In this document: positions 11,786-26,000 of the stretch, one piece after another | How positions within the stretch are numbered: position 1 is the stretch's first letter | Layout of the letters: each line of letters opens with the position of its first letter | Assembly: GCA_016490735.1 (NCBI GenBank) | Contig: JAEMWC010000444.1 | Coordinates: 328,501 to 392,500 of the forward strand | Direction: 5' to 3' | Length of the DNA stretch: 64,000 nucleotides | From: Pachyseris speciosa | Taxonomy: Eukaryota; Cnidaria; Anthozoa; Scleractinia; Pachyseridae | Made by a program: the position numbers and the translations under genes | The notes under the pieces: model-generated | The model's input: only the letters and a program-made list of their open reading frames with translations | What the model was told of the DNA's origin: nothing | Databases searched by the model: none

Positions 11786-12277
11786 TAAAGTGGTGTTGGG
11801 AAATTTCTTGTCGTGAAGATTTTAACTGTTCCCAATCCCTTTGCGCAGCGTGATTTGAAAAATAACAGGCTTTGGTGGTTTTTGCCAGCGGTTGCAATTT
11901 GCATTTGAAGAAGGTAGGGCATTTCATTGTAATCTGTACGGGGCTTCCGTCATCTTTGCTATCTATTCCTTTCTCCCTACCCCACTCTGGGCGGGGTCTG
12001 AACGACACCGTTTTGCAGGGTGGGCTAGGGCAAGTCATTTGAACAACAAACAACTCGACTCGAGAGGGTGAGAAAAGAAACTAGAACAGATCCGTAAAAG
12101 ACTTTGCATGCCGTATCAATACGACTTCCTTTTTACATTATTCCTGGGGCGGTATGAAAACTAATCAGGTTTTAATACCAGGCCTAGGGGATTCTTCTTG
12201 AATTTTTGTTGCGTATGTGCCGCCAAATTCTCCTTACCATCTGCCATATTTCAGACATAGGCCTTAGGACTAGACTA

Positions 12278-12690
12278 GGTACTTCCTAGCAATAGGTTAT
12301 TGGGGATGTGCCGCTGGATGGGGTCACATGTTCACGAATGGATTGACTATAATGGGGTTGCATTTTCAATAGTTATTAGAATGTGGTCCCACATTTTCGG
12401 GATTTTGAGGGTAGATGTACCAGAATGATTGAACTGTAGGGGAAAAGTAAAGTGTTCTACATTCAGTTCAACAAATGTGTCAATTCATTTTAGGGTGACC
12501 TACTTAAAAGGTTTTGCAAGGTAGATGAATAAACAGAAAGTGACAAAGTTGGGATCACGAAAATTACATTCGCCCAAAATTGACTGAGACGGGTTCTATA
12601 TTTGGCCACAGAACACACTATAATGGGGTAGGGGTCCTGTGAGCCCAGCGGCACATACCCAGCAAAAATTAACCCAAGTACCCCCCGGGG
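12278..12690. mobile_element. GGTACTTCC-family repeat, copy 1
   Basis: It opens with GGTACTTCCTAGCAATAGG and closes with AAGTACCCCCCGGGG, so the ends are inverted GGTACTT/AAGTACC. Shared internal blocks with 15880-16440 include GTGCCGCTGGATGGGGTC and ATTGCATTTTCAATAG-like sequence. Confidence 0.7.
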
Positions 12691-14072
12691 TTTTCAAGAC
12701 TAATTTAGCCCTCTTTATTTCCGAGAAAGTTGGCAAAAATGAATGTAAACAACATATTTCTATTGCGTGCAATAACAAGGATGGTTTTGATAAAACGTGC
12801 ATAATGTTTCAAGGTTGCAAAAGGTTACAAAATAGCATACGGCTCGAATTTCCGGTGCGTTGTCGGTAAACAGGCTTTTAACCCTAGGTTATCGGACTTG
12901 AGGACGCGGTATTATCTGTAAAATGTGCGTAATTGCTGTTGCATCGTCGTCAAAAGCTCCAATTTTACTTAAAAACGTGGCAAAGTTACAGAAGATTTTC
13001 GACATGGATGCGAAGACTTCAGAAGACCGTGGAAAGTGATCGTCAAGTGCACGTAACTACTCTGAGCGTATGCAAGAATGTTGCTGAGTAGTCTTGGGGA
13101 TGTGGGTGTTTTTTCTTCAGTTTATTTTAAGCGATGGCGAAGTGCAAATTTAGCCATAACTCAATACCCAAGATACTGATGAGGTAAAGATCACAAAAAA
13201 TACAAAAATGGTCAATGTTAACAAGCCACCGGTTGCCTACCACCTCACTAAACAACATGGCCGGTTAATTTTTACTCCAAAGAGAAGAAGCACTGTTTTA
13301 GACTATACAAACCATAGTTTGCAAATTTATTTTCAACCTTTCTTATCCACTACCCCTTGAAAAGTCATTCTCAATTCGTCATCCATTGTGACCACTAAAT
13401 GGGATCTACAAACACGTGTAACCGTGGACTAAGGGCTTTACATGACTCGTAACATCTGAGTGAAGTCTAATTTACGTTCGGCTCGACTTTTTCTTTTCAG
13501 AGAGTTTGAGTGAGTCAAGTTCGTCATACAATTGCATTGACCCTCGAGGCTAAATGATAAAGTTATTAGGTCAACCATTGCGCTTAACATGTTTCGAGGA
13601 TTTTATCGCATGATCAGCATAGTCTACTTATTACCACGGAGAGAGTTTAGCCATGTGAAATCACAGGAATCCTTCTTAAAAAATATCCACCAGCAAACTT
13701 GTGTTACGCATGACCATCTGCTCCCTTGAAACAGTCTCGATTACAACAACCACTGAACGTTGTGCCCAAAAGCACACTCGAACGCGCAGAACGGTGTAAA
13801 CTACGAGTAAATTCAAGAAAAACTGTCAACCTCTTCTCTACACTTCTCAGGTTTATCTGCAAAGTAATAAAGGCTGATTAGATTTGTACTTCGTATATCG
13901 GTTGCGCGACGACATAGCGGCACGTGTTTCAAATTTTCCGCGTATTTTTATCTTGACACAGATTAAATTTCCGTGAAAGAGAGCTTTAAGACTGGACTCG
14001 TCAATAAAAACCATTCAGTTCCCTACAAGCGGTCTCAAGGTACAAGGTTCTTACACATATCAGCCAATTCAA
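12691..14072. other. Intergenic, no gene seen
   Basis: Spacer between the two lectin genes. No exon with flanking splice sites or inverted repeat recognised. It should contain the promoter of the downstream gene, but I see no clear TATA or initiator. Confidence 0.4.
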
Positions 14073-17000
14073 ATGCTGAAAATGATGCCTTGGATGAGAG
14101 TTTTCAGCACTCTGTTGCTAGTGGTTCACTACTCTTGGTGCCCAGTCTTCGCCGAGACCAAAGGATTCCGTAAGTTTTCTACCTCTTTTGCTCCTTTGAA
14201 TTCAGTTCTGAAAGCCAATTTCGTTACCCCAAGGACAGCAATAACATATTTATTCTATTGGTTACAATCGACTTATAAGTAGTACCTTGAAAGGAGTTTC
14301 TTAACCGCAACAGAGTTGACAGAACTGTCCAGTTATTTTTGTCGATATTTTATCTTGCCGTTCTTTTCTTCTTCTTTTTTTTTTTTTTTTTTTTCTAGTT
14401 TACACTCTTGCCCCAGGCAGGATCAAATTAGTAACTGATAACACAAGTTTTGAAATTAAACGTTTCAAGGTTGCTTTATAACTAAACCTTACGGAACGTT
14501 GTCTATTGAAACTACAGCTAGAAAAACTAATTAGGGCCTGTTTATATGGTCTCGGATACCCGGGACAACCCTCCCCTCGAGTTACCCTGGGCGAGCTATT
14601 TTTCCACTTATTTCTTTGAAAAGTTCTACCAACCGTTTACATGAGATGGGCGAGACAACTCGGGTGGGCGAGTTGTCTCGCCTCGGCAGGTAGGGTAACC
14701 CTGGCAGGCGGGACAACTTTTTCTCATGTAAACACTTTGTCTCGCCTACCCGGGACGAGACGGCCGAAAATTAAATATGCGCATATGCGAAAACAAGTTA
14801 TTTCGGTCCAATGTTTGAGTTAAAAAACGCAAATTTATTTCAAGGAATTTCATTTTAAAAGCCAGCATTACTCACAGTGATCAGATAGTGCGGGGAAGAA
14901 ACTGGTTCGGAGCTAAGTACGAAGCTAAGTTATGTGACACGCTATAAACTTCCAATTGGCTGATGGCTCACTGGTCCTTTTATAAAAAAAAATATCGAAG
15001 CAAAAATGAACCTAGGAAGGAAATTTTCAATCAATATTGACGATATTCAATCAAAGAGCGACCAAATACAAAGAAAGAAGGGCAAATGGGGATTTGTAAA
15101 TTTGAGACGTGCTATGAATAACTAAGTAGGGTCAACTTTGTCTCGGTCACGCAATTCTCATATAAACGCTCGGTAAAGTTGTCTCGGGGAGGAGGGTTGT
15201 CTCGGGTACGCGTGACCATATAAACGGGCCCTAACGCGTTTGAAACGACGTGTATTGTTCCTTGACCGGCATTTTTTTTCTATCGGTGAAATAATCTTAG
15301 CAACACAGCCAGGGTTCTTACTGGAATGCCAAAAGGGTATTGATGACTTTCAGTGCGTGCGCTACTGAAAATCGTGGCCGGACCTTTTCGCACATCCGCA
15401 CATTTTCTCAAAAGAGAAGTTGTTGGGTTTGGATCTGGGCATTACGTCTTAAGAGATGCAGGGTTGATTACGTAATCTTTGGTTGCAATTCTATTTAAGG
15501 CCATGCATGAATCATCTGCAAAGCAAAATTTAACTACTTAAGTGCAAGCAAAATCCCACTTTAAGCAACACCCGGGAAGCAACACTAGCAGAACCAGTTC
15601 ATTGTTGTCTTGATTTTGCAACCCTCCTGTTTGGATAAAACGTTTCGTTGGTTCAGTGATGATTCGCACTCTATTTAATTCACGTTCTGACGAGAAAAAC
15701 ATGCAAAAATTGCAGTAAATGACACAAGCAGAGAACATGACCAAACAGAAAAGAAGAAATAAGGACATATAGTTTACTTTGAAGGGTAAACAGCCTACAA
15801 GTCGAGAAAGGAGCTAAGTCGATACTCACAGTCGAAAACTTGAATTCCATGCGATACATGTTATGCGTCCGTCCATTCTCCCCCTCCCCCCGGGGGTACT
15901 TCCTAGTAATAGGCTAATGGGGATGTGCCGCTGGATGGGGTCGCAATTTCACGACTGGATTGATTATAATGGGATTGCATTTTCAATAGAGTTTCTAGAA
16001 TGGTGTCGGGATTTGGGGGGTAAATTTACCAGAATATTTGTACTGTAGGTGAAAAGTAAAGTCTTCTACATTCACTTTAACAAATGTGTCAATTCATTTT
16101 AGGATGACCTTCTTAAAAGTCTTTATAAGGTAGATGCCGCTGGATGGGGTCGCAATTTCACGACTGGATTGATTATAATGGGATTGCATTTTCAATAGAG
16201 TTTCTAGAATGGTGTCGGGATTTGGGGGGTAAATTTACCAGAATATTTGTACTGTAGGTGAAAAGTAAAGTCTTCTACATTCACTTTAACAAATGTGTCA
16301 ATTCATTTTAGGATGACCTTCTTAAAAGTCTTAATAAGGTAGATGCATAAACAGAAAGTGACCAAGTTGGGATCACGAAAATTATACTTAACCAAAAGTG
16401 ACTAAGATGGGGTCTACAATTGGCCACAGAATAGACTAATATATAGATTGAGCCAAGCCTAAAAGCGGAGCTCCTCGATTATTATTTTTTACTGGTATTA
16501 AGCAACACCGCATGGCTTTCCTTGCGCCAATATTTTATGTTTAGAGCAGTCAACAGGAATTGACTGCGGTTCAAAACCCCCCGGGGGGTATAAAAAAATT
16601 AGTACGGGGAGGTTCCGCCCCGAGGTACGACCCCTTACCCTTTTATATACCATTCTTGACAGAAAAGGTACCCCTTTCGTATACCTTCCATTGCCAAATG
16701 GTACCCCTTTCGTATACCAAAAACAGGAAGTCTTCTTGTCATTTTCATGTAGCGTTCAATAAATTAAAACAGTAAAATCGTAAGTTATGTGCGTTCAAAA
16801 TATTTTAATGAAAGGCCCTTTTAAATACCTAAATGACAGATTTCCCTACCTTTTCATATACTTCGACTCATGAAATCTCTACCCTTTCATATACCTGAAG
16901 CGTGAAAAAGGTACCCCTTTAGGGCGGAGCCTCCCCGTATAGGCCATTATAGGGAGTACCCCCCCCCCCCCCGGGCAAAAACCTCAAAACATTACAAGAA

Positions 17001-20000
17001 AACAGTACAGTCGACGCGTGTGTTTATTCGAAAACAAATTTAGCAACCTAAGAACGATCAAATATTTTCATCCAACATCGCTGGAAGAGCATGTTTGAAG
17101 GTTTAGCCACCTCTTACAATAGTGCATTAAATGGCTTACCATGTTTGATCTAGATCAAACATGTTCATCCAAAATTTCGCATTACGAACAAATGTTTGAT
17201 CGTTTAGCCACCCCAACAAACAAATCGTACACAAACGGTAAAAAGCAACCAATTAAACCACATGACGTCGAAAATTTCAGCGATAATACGCAAAAATCAT
17301 TTTTTGGACTCGCTTGGTCCGCTGTTTGGTCAAACATTGTTATGCGTTTAGCCACCAAACGTTATGTGTGACAAAAACACGATGTTGCCGGGATGAAAGT
17401 GTTTGACTTAAGGCGATTCCTCTCAATTGCATTGCGCATCCTTTTACTGCGCATAATTTATGGCGTCATTTAGCGCGCGCTTGTGCGCGCGTACACTAGA
17501 TACATTGCGAATTTGCCTTGACATTGAGCTTTTTCAGCTGAAAATTTCCCTTTGTCGTCGTGTTGTAAAGAAACGAGCACGGTGACCCCCTTTTTTATTG
17601 GTGTAATGTACTTGTAATAGGCACACGAAAAACATATTTTAAGGAGAAAAAAAGTTTAATGGTAGAAGTTGGATTATTTATATATAAATGGGGTGAAACT
17701 CTGCGTTTGGAGCCAGGAAGGAGTTTGAGATGATGACGAAGTGGTCCAATTTGCTCTCATTATTTGCAAGATCGGGCAATTTGAAATCACAATACTAAAA
17801 GAATATAGCCCAGAAAAACAATTAGGCTCTAGTTTTCACTACTATTCATAGTTTTTGCTACATAATAACAGCTTTCTTCAGTTGTTCATGCTTCGAACAT
17901 TTCTCGCACAACTCCGTAAAAACACTTATAGAACAACGAGTATGCAGGGCTAAAACAAGCACGGTGACCCCATCTTTTTATTGCATTTTTTCAATGTCCT
18001 ATGCATGACTATCAATTGTGCCAAGTCTGAAAAAAATCTTAATAGTACATCCTTTTCAGGGGAATTACCTTAACAAACATATTTCGTAGTACGTTAAGCT
18101 TAGACATAAGCTAAAATGTCGTAGAAAAGAGCAAACAACAACAACAACAATCCTTATTTGTACTCATTCTTGCTAAGAAAAAAATAATTTGACAATGAAA
18201 ATATTAAAGGTAAACGTTTATAGTACTGGCTGCCTGGAATAACCATAAGGGCTAGCGAAGCCAGGCAGCCAGTTGACATCAGCAATAAATAGAAATAAAT
18301 TATAGGTCAGCAAGAAAACTGAAGCACAAATGCGCACATAAAAAGAAAAAAAAGAGAAGAGAAGAGGAAAAACGCTATTTCTAAGTTATGAAGGAAGCCT
18401 AAAATAATTAAATTTATATATGAATACAAGCCTGATTAAGACTGAGAAAAGAGACAGAAAAAGGAAAACAATCCTGATAGTTTGGATAGGTAATCGCATG
18501 AGGCCGAGTAAACTGAAGGATTAATATCACTTTTGTTTTCAGAAATTTGCTGAAATTGCCCTCGTGGCGCAAAACATAAGAGATACTTTACGAGGACTCA
18601 TTGCGATTACTTGTTCATAACATAAGGGCAAACGTTTCTTTCAGTTCTTACAGTTGAGTCAGGTCAAGCGTACCCCCTAGATTACATTAATGAGTTGATT
18701 ATTTGAACATTTGAACCCATTAATCGTTTCGAATAATGCAATCATTTATGAAATATTCGAATCGAAGTTCAGTTGCTGATTGGGCTATGTCCGTAGATGT
18801 GTTTGAAAAACGTGTTCGACCAACAAGACTTTTAAAATCCAACAACATTCAATTCTTTCCGAGGAATACTGAATTAATATAATAAATTTGTATCAGGCGA
18901 GGCTATATTTAATAAACACAGCTGATAGCGTACAGCGTTGTAAACAACCAAAAATATTGACGAGAATACTTGCTAAAACTTCGCCTGAAATCCTTTTATC
19001 ACGAACACGTCTTCTTTAAGCTCTATGGGATGTAGAAAGCAAAAAACGTTCTCGATAATAACATTTAAAAATACAGTTTTTCACCTATCACCTTGCACTC
19101 ACCGTTGGACGCCATGTTGACATAGCTCTCGTGCTTGGATTTCCCATATAAGGAGCATCTTTTGTTCGCATAGTCCAATCAGCAAGCGAAGTTTGATTCG
19201 AATATTTGAAAAATGACTGCATTATTCGAAACGACTAACGTGTTCAATGTTCAAATAATCAACTCATTAATGTAATCTAGTGTGGTACGCTTGACCTGAC
19301 TTGACTGTAACACTATAGAAACACTGACGTCGAAAAACATGTACAGTCAGTCAAGCGGTACCCTGGCTCCAGAGGCCCGTTGAAAAAAATAAATATCCCT
19401 GAAAAGCCAAAATAGAACGCGAGAGACGGGCCTCTGGTCGCACGAGCAGAGATATTCATTTCCACAGGACATAATTTGTCCTAGTCCGCTGATTGGTTCT
19501 TCAAATAAACAACAACTATGATTGGCTTAGAAAAAGCGTGGTTTCCCAGCCGACAAACCGGTTTCGATGTTGAATAGAAAGCAAGTGTAAGCATCGATAT
19601 GGCGGCTGCTATCGACGATCGTGGATTCTTTTGTGCGTTTCGAAATGCTGTTCAGGTCGCTTTGGAGTCTAAATTTTCCGATATTGTTGCATTAAAACCA
19701 GTGCAAGAAGAAGCGTTGTTGGCTTTCCTGAAACGGAAGGATGTGTTGGCCGTTTTACCGACGAGTTGTGGAAAATCCTTGATCTTTCAACTTGTTCCAG
19801 CAATTTGTGCCAACCTACATGATCAAGGCTTTGACTACCCAAAGAATGCAGTTCTTTTGGTGATCTGTCCACTCACTGCCCTTATTGACTCACTCACATA
19901 TTCAAGAGCTTGCCGATCGCGGAATTGCAGCCTGCTCTCTTGGTGACGACAGCGAAGATGCATCACCTTGTTTACAAACGGGAAATCCCAGAACAGCGGA

Positions 20001-23000
20001 TAATCGCGCCGCAATGTTTTGCTTCTTCGCATTTTCGCCTTGAAATAAGTTAAGCTTCCCGTAGCCATAAATGATCAAACTTATGTTGCAAACTCTGCAA
20101 AAATCGTCGACGGATGAGCGAACAATTTTTACCGGAGTCACAACCTTCCTCGACATTTTTCCACATACAGAGAAGTTTTTCGCGGTTCGCTACACGTGCG
20201 ATTATTTTTAACGATCGATTCGCTTCACGTGCGATTGTTTTTAGCGATCGGATGTCAGAAATGTCAAAAATGATAACAGCCAGACACGGTCTCCCCGCCC
20301 ATCGAAAACCGGTTTGGTGGGATATCTGATACACGAAAACCGCACGGAAATGAGGTTCAGCATTCGTGCGACCAGAGGTTATTTTTTTCCTCTCGGCGCT
20401 TCGCCCTCGTTGATGCGAATTCCCTCCTTCAAACGAAAAAAATAACCTCTGGCACCCAGGGTAGTCAAGCGGAGGAAAACACTCGTTCGCTTGCAAGCAA
20501 AACAGCAAACAAACAATTCGACTAGCTACTTCTTTGTGTCCAAAACGAGTAGATTGTTATTTATATCCAGTCGAGACAAAAATACAAGTTTCATTCCTGA
20601 ACAAAAGTAACAACGATTAAACCTCAAATGCTAAGCTTCAATTTATTTAGGTTACCTGTGTTGTCGAGCTTTCTACGAATCCACTTAAGTAAAAACACGC
20701 ATCTACAAAAATAGCAAACGGTTTGTTCAAAGAAAGAACTTCTTCCACCAAGTCTGAGCTACTCGTTCCGCCCATTAATGCTGGTGAATTATTAAGTGAA
20801 CTTTGGTGGTGAGCTGCAAGATCCCGCGGTAAAGTGAACAAGCCTTTGAAGCGTTAAATAGTTTTGTTTTTCAACCACACAATCCGGTCGCCATACAAGT
20901 GGATCCAAAATTTAGGAATTTCCTGAGAAAAATGTTTTGCTCTTCCATTTTATCAGTTGAAAATTCACCTTCCGGAGTATCTTTTAAGTAGTTCTTGATT
21001 TTTATGCCTTTTACGCGAATTAAAAGACAGAACTTCGAGGAAGATGAAGTTGTTGTGCTCAAAATGAAGAAACCAACTGAATGTGAAATCTCGACCGCAG
21101 AAAGCGCGCAAAAAATCAAGCCTCGTTTTGGTTTAAGTGTCCTACACCTGGCTTGAGCCTGCGATCCAATCGAAAACCAGTACCTGGTCAGCGGTCAACT
21201 TAAAAAAACAGCTAGCCTCGATGAGGTCTCAACTTGAGCCCGCGATATGGTCACGTACTACTGGTCAGCGGATACCTTGTTCTGACAGGTGTCAATTGGT
21301 CTGTCAATTGGCCATTAGGCCTTTCCCGATTGCGCTGAGCTTTTATTTCACATTTCGAGCAAATTTCGAGCAACATGTCTTCTAAAACATTTTAAAGCAA
21401 AAACTGTGTGTCGCTCACAACGAGATTCGTGTTCCAGGTCATAAATTTGAATAACTAATGATGTTGTCAAGAATAAAAGACCGTTGTCATGGAAAGGCAC
21501 GTGGACTTATCCTTACTGAGCGTGAGAACAGAAGTTTCTGATTGGCTGATGTATCATGTGTGTGTCATCTCAAATTTCTAAATCATCTGATGTCTAGGCT
21601 TTACACTAGTACTGCTGAATTTATTTACAATTCGTAACCGGCTTTAGTTTTTTAAGAGCACAAATGGAGCATTAAATCAGTCGGAAAACAATAGCACTGA
21701 ATACGAAGAAGTGACTGATCCAATTACAATTACAGTAAATGCTGGAGCATCCCTAAGCAGACCTTCCAACCTCTGCAACCCCGAAACCTTGAGATCTCAA
21801 AAATGAGCTGGAAAAAACCTTGAGATTTAGGTCCCAAACCTTGAGGTTTATAAAGTGTTCGAAAACAAAGAACTTTGAACGGTACCGGGCAGCGCCGACA
21901 TGTGTAGATTTTTTTCTTTTAGGACTAGTTGGGACGCTTTTTCCGGATCACAGCTTCGTTCCGCCATATTGAACATGTGCTTTTTATACGGCTTTTAACC
22001 TTTACTTCATGTAAGAACGTCAAATTGCAATTCAAAACACAAAGTGAAAGATCTTCACGTGATCTTCATGCTCATGTTGTGCTCAAACTGAGGCAGAAAC
22101 GAAATTAAAGTAACTCAAGTTTGATTTTGGGCTGTATTTCATTAAGATTGTCATTCATTGAGGAAAACCGTGAGATTTTGAGGTTAGACCGTGAGACCGT
22201 GAGATGGGATCTGAAACCGTGAGTCTCACGGCCAAACCGTGAGTGTTGGAAGGTCTGCCTAAGTGCTCCAGAAAGTGCTTGGATAGCACGAAAGCGAAAA
22301 GTTCCGATCAACAAAGGGAAGAACAAGCAAAGAGGAAGCGTCAAAACCACCAATGTGAGTACATGGGATCGTCTCAAAGAGTACCCAAACCAACACTTTG
22401 CCGTGGTAAAAGGAAAGCTTAGAGGTAACTGTTCACAACTTTTAGCACCCTTTGAGCACTCTTTGAGCACTCTTTAGCCATTTTTGCCAGCACTTTTTTA
22501 GGATTTTACGAGCGCAATCGAAAAAGGCCTATTGGCCATAACATTGACGTCCAATATCAACAGATGTACACAAAATGATGTACACAAAACCCGGGTTACA
22601 ACACACAATTAATGGGACATTTCACATCGCATACATGGAAGGGCGGACGTAAGTACGTACGGTGGCCAAAATCAAATTTTTAAATCAAAGATTCAAGCCC
22701 TCGCGCGCTCTTTCAAGGCTCTTTCAGCAGACTTCCCATTCATCGAGTCTCTGAGATGCCATCAATTTTAACAAATTGCACCTTTCTTATACTAAGAAAT
22801 TTTAGGAAATTTCTTGTTCGAGGAACATTACTGGAATGTTTAGAGGGTATTATTACGTTCTTTCCGAAGTTTCACGATCATGTATGAAACCTTGTACATT
22901 TTCGTACATCCGCATGTTTTCTACAAAGCCAGAGAAGTTGTTACGCTTGGATCTTGGCATTGCCTCTTAAGAGATAACGGTTTGACTACGTACCGTAAAA

Positions 23001-26000
23001 GCTCTATTAAGCCCCTCGCCTCTATTAAGGCTCCATCTCTAATAAGCCCCCCCCTTTTTTTGGGGGGGGGGGGTTAGTCCCTCTTATTCCCTCTTACGAA
23101 ATCCACTTCATGCGGCCCAGTTGGTTTGTTTTTAAACAAATATACACTCAAACACAATCTGATTGCTGCTCTGAATTAAATACTAAAGTTTTTACTGCAG
23201 TTGTTTGAGTTTTGTACAAAAACTATTTTAAGACGAAAACGGCGTGTTCAAGATTCGAAATAAGCCCCCCCCCCCCCCCCCTACAATTGAATACCACAGG
23301 AAAGTACTATACATACCAGCTTTCATCTAAATGGTGATATCGTTTTATTTCATCCCGTAGGAGCAATTTTGTATTAATCATATACTTAACTCATGTTTGA
23401 ATCAAAGAAACAAAGTTCAAAACGGTAAATTTCATATCAAGCAATTTTTGCAACTTGAAAGATTTTAGGTTTAAGCGATGAATGCAGACATGGGAGAACA
23501 TTTTAATACATACGAAAAGAAATACTCTTACAATCTCCAGTCTTGTGAGTTCATATGGTATTGATCAGTAGAATACTATTTATCATCATCATCATCATCA
23601 TCTTCTTCTTCTTCTTCATCATCATCATCATCATCATCTTCGTCTTCTTCTTCTTCTTCATCATCATCATCATTATTATTTTAATCGTTTTAGTTGGTTT
23701 GGTTGATCAACTTTTTTCAACCATCTCAGAATTTGGTTGAAAACAATGGGTGGTGTCCGGTGACATGTTAGCAGGCAACAAACAAAATGGCGGTCATGTA
23801 ATCGTTCACGGCTTGCAACAACTTTGTTGACTCATCTAGTAAAGCCACACAGGAAGAGGATCCACTTATTTATAAAGAAACGTGTTGCCGTAAAACTGAA
23901 TCGAGGAATCTCCTTTTGCTGCGTAACGCGTATGGCGAATGGTAATGAGTATCCCCAGGCTCAACCGTGTTTATGTTTATTAGCTTCGCCATGATTAGGA
24001 GATGATTATATACGGTTTACATGTGAACGATAAAAAAAAAAAACAAGCACATTATTATGATACAATGGAGAGGAGATTTTCAGAAACCACAAGGCTTTTA
24101 CGAGGGCGGCCTCCTAACAAGATCTGAAGGGCTTGCGAAGACAAGAGTCGGAGCATAATCATTCGGTTATTTTACACATGCATGTAATGTTTCAGGATGG
24201 GAAAACTGAGTGTTCTACTGGGGCTCTCAAATAAATGTTTCATTAAAGAAATGTTCAAGTAACTGACGAGGAAGTAAATGAGTAAATGAGCATCTTCACT
24301 ACAGAAACACAGTAATGACATTTAGGTGCATCAAGGGACTGGCCCCTACATACTTGTGTGAACCTTTCCGAAAGCGCAAGTCTATTCACTATCATAACAC
24401 TAGAATCAGAGAATCCCTCGATATTCCTCTAAGTAAGACAAAGTCTGGCCAGCGACGTTTCCTCTACAGAGCAGTCAACATCTGGAACAATTTAGACAAA
24501 GACTTTAAACAGTTATCTTTAACATCATTTAAAAAAAAGTTGAAAATGCACATGCTAGATAATTATTTTAATGATCACTTTTTATAATTTCATTCATTTA
24601 TTATCATAATGTACTTGAATAGCCCCCCAGGGAATGCTAATAAAGTATGTATGTACGTAAAAAAAAAAAACAGTCGTAACGCTATAGCTACAATCAAGGA
24701 CAAAAGTACTCGAGACACTCCTCGAAAAAAACCTTTCTCGTTAAACGCGTGACTTTTCCAATCTCTAGTTAGTTCTCACATTTCGAACGCCTACCCCCTT
24801 TGCAATGTTGTAACCACGTGACAGTGTCAATAGAGCGAATTTCAAGATTGAAAAGGGGAATTCGCCACTTCCACATCTCCCATAATACACTTTGTTTGTC
24901 CACAAAAATTTTGCATAACTATTGTTTTTAATTTCTCTTGGGACTAGCAATCGTCCCGAGAGAAATTGAAAACAATGCTTATTCAAAATTTTGGGGGGCA
25001 AACAAAGTGTATTATGGGAGATGTGGAAGTGACGAATGGGGGCTTGGCTATCGACAAAAACATGTTTTTTTTCAATTACGGAAGGACGCTGATAGAAAGC
25101 GTTTGTTTTTTTCAAAGTTAATGTGTCAACACATTGATTGATTGTACCTTCAGGGGCGAACAAAGATTGATGACATGAAGGCGGGATTTCTAGGGGTTGG
25201 TGGTGGTGGGGGGGGGGGGGGGGGCGATCCATTTCATGTATTTTTCTTTTCCCGTTAATGTATCAGTCAATTCCAAAAGCGCCCATCCCCCCCCCCCTCC
25301 CCCCCCCCGCGAAAACACCCGGGCATTTGACTTTTTTGAAAAATTTTGGTCAAATACACCGCTGTGTTTCCAGTTTAGACGGTCAAATGTGAACTCGGAT
25401 ATCCAAAGTCTCTTTAAATTTAACAGCTCCATTTAATTACAGGTAAAGGTTATCTTTTTAATACAGAAAAAAGTAAACAATTCAGAAAACCTAAAGAAGA
25501 GAACTCAAATCAAGCGTATGCTTTATAAATCTAAAGCAGATCACTCGTTGCATGAAGCATTTTGTCACGCTCCCCGCTCATAATAAATATTTTGATCTAT
25601 TCCAAAAAAAATCGCTTACTTACCTTTGCAAACGAAATCTAAAAAATTGCTTGCTAAAACCGCTTTTCTGACTGTTTTGTCCTCACTCCACACTTTGAAT
25701 AAAGGCATATTGAATTATTATAACAGACGCAGAGCGAAGAGTGAAGGGAGCGAAGTGGCTCCCGTGGTTTCGCGCGAGACGCGCGAAATCCTTTACATGG
25801 CGACCGCTGACCAGTGTTTAGCCGATAGTCAAATGCCCCACCGGGCGGGGACTCATGTCGGGTCAAATTCCCTGCTGTTCGAGGCTACCCTCCAGTCAAA
25901 TACCCGGGGTATGCCCGGGATGGGGGATGGGCGCTTTTGGAATTGACTGATACATAACACTTTTTCTTTATCTTCTTTCTAGTTTTTGAGAATGGTGAAT

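Noticed and set aside
22105..22470. 121-codon minus-strand ORF
   Set aside because: It runs across the MITE border at 22257 and opposes a better-supported plus-strand exon.
23555..23740. Hydrophobic 61-codon ORF
   Set aside because: Translation of an ATC/TTC microsatellite (poly-Ile/Phe).
24765..25232. 155-codon minus-strand ORF
   Set aside because: Covers the foldback at 24865-25035 and a G/C homopolymer; no protein motif.
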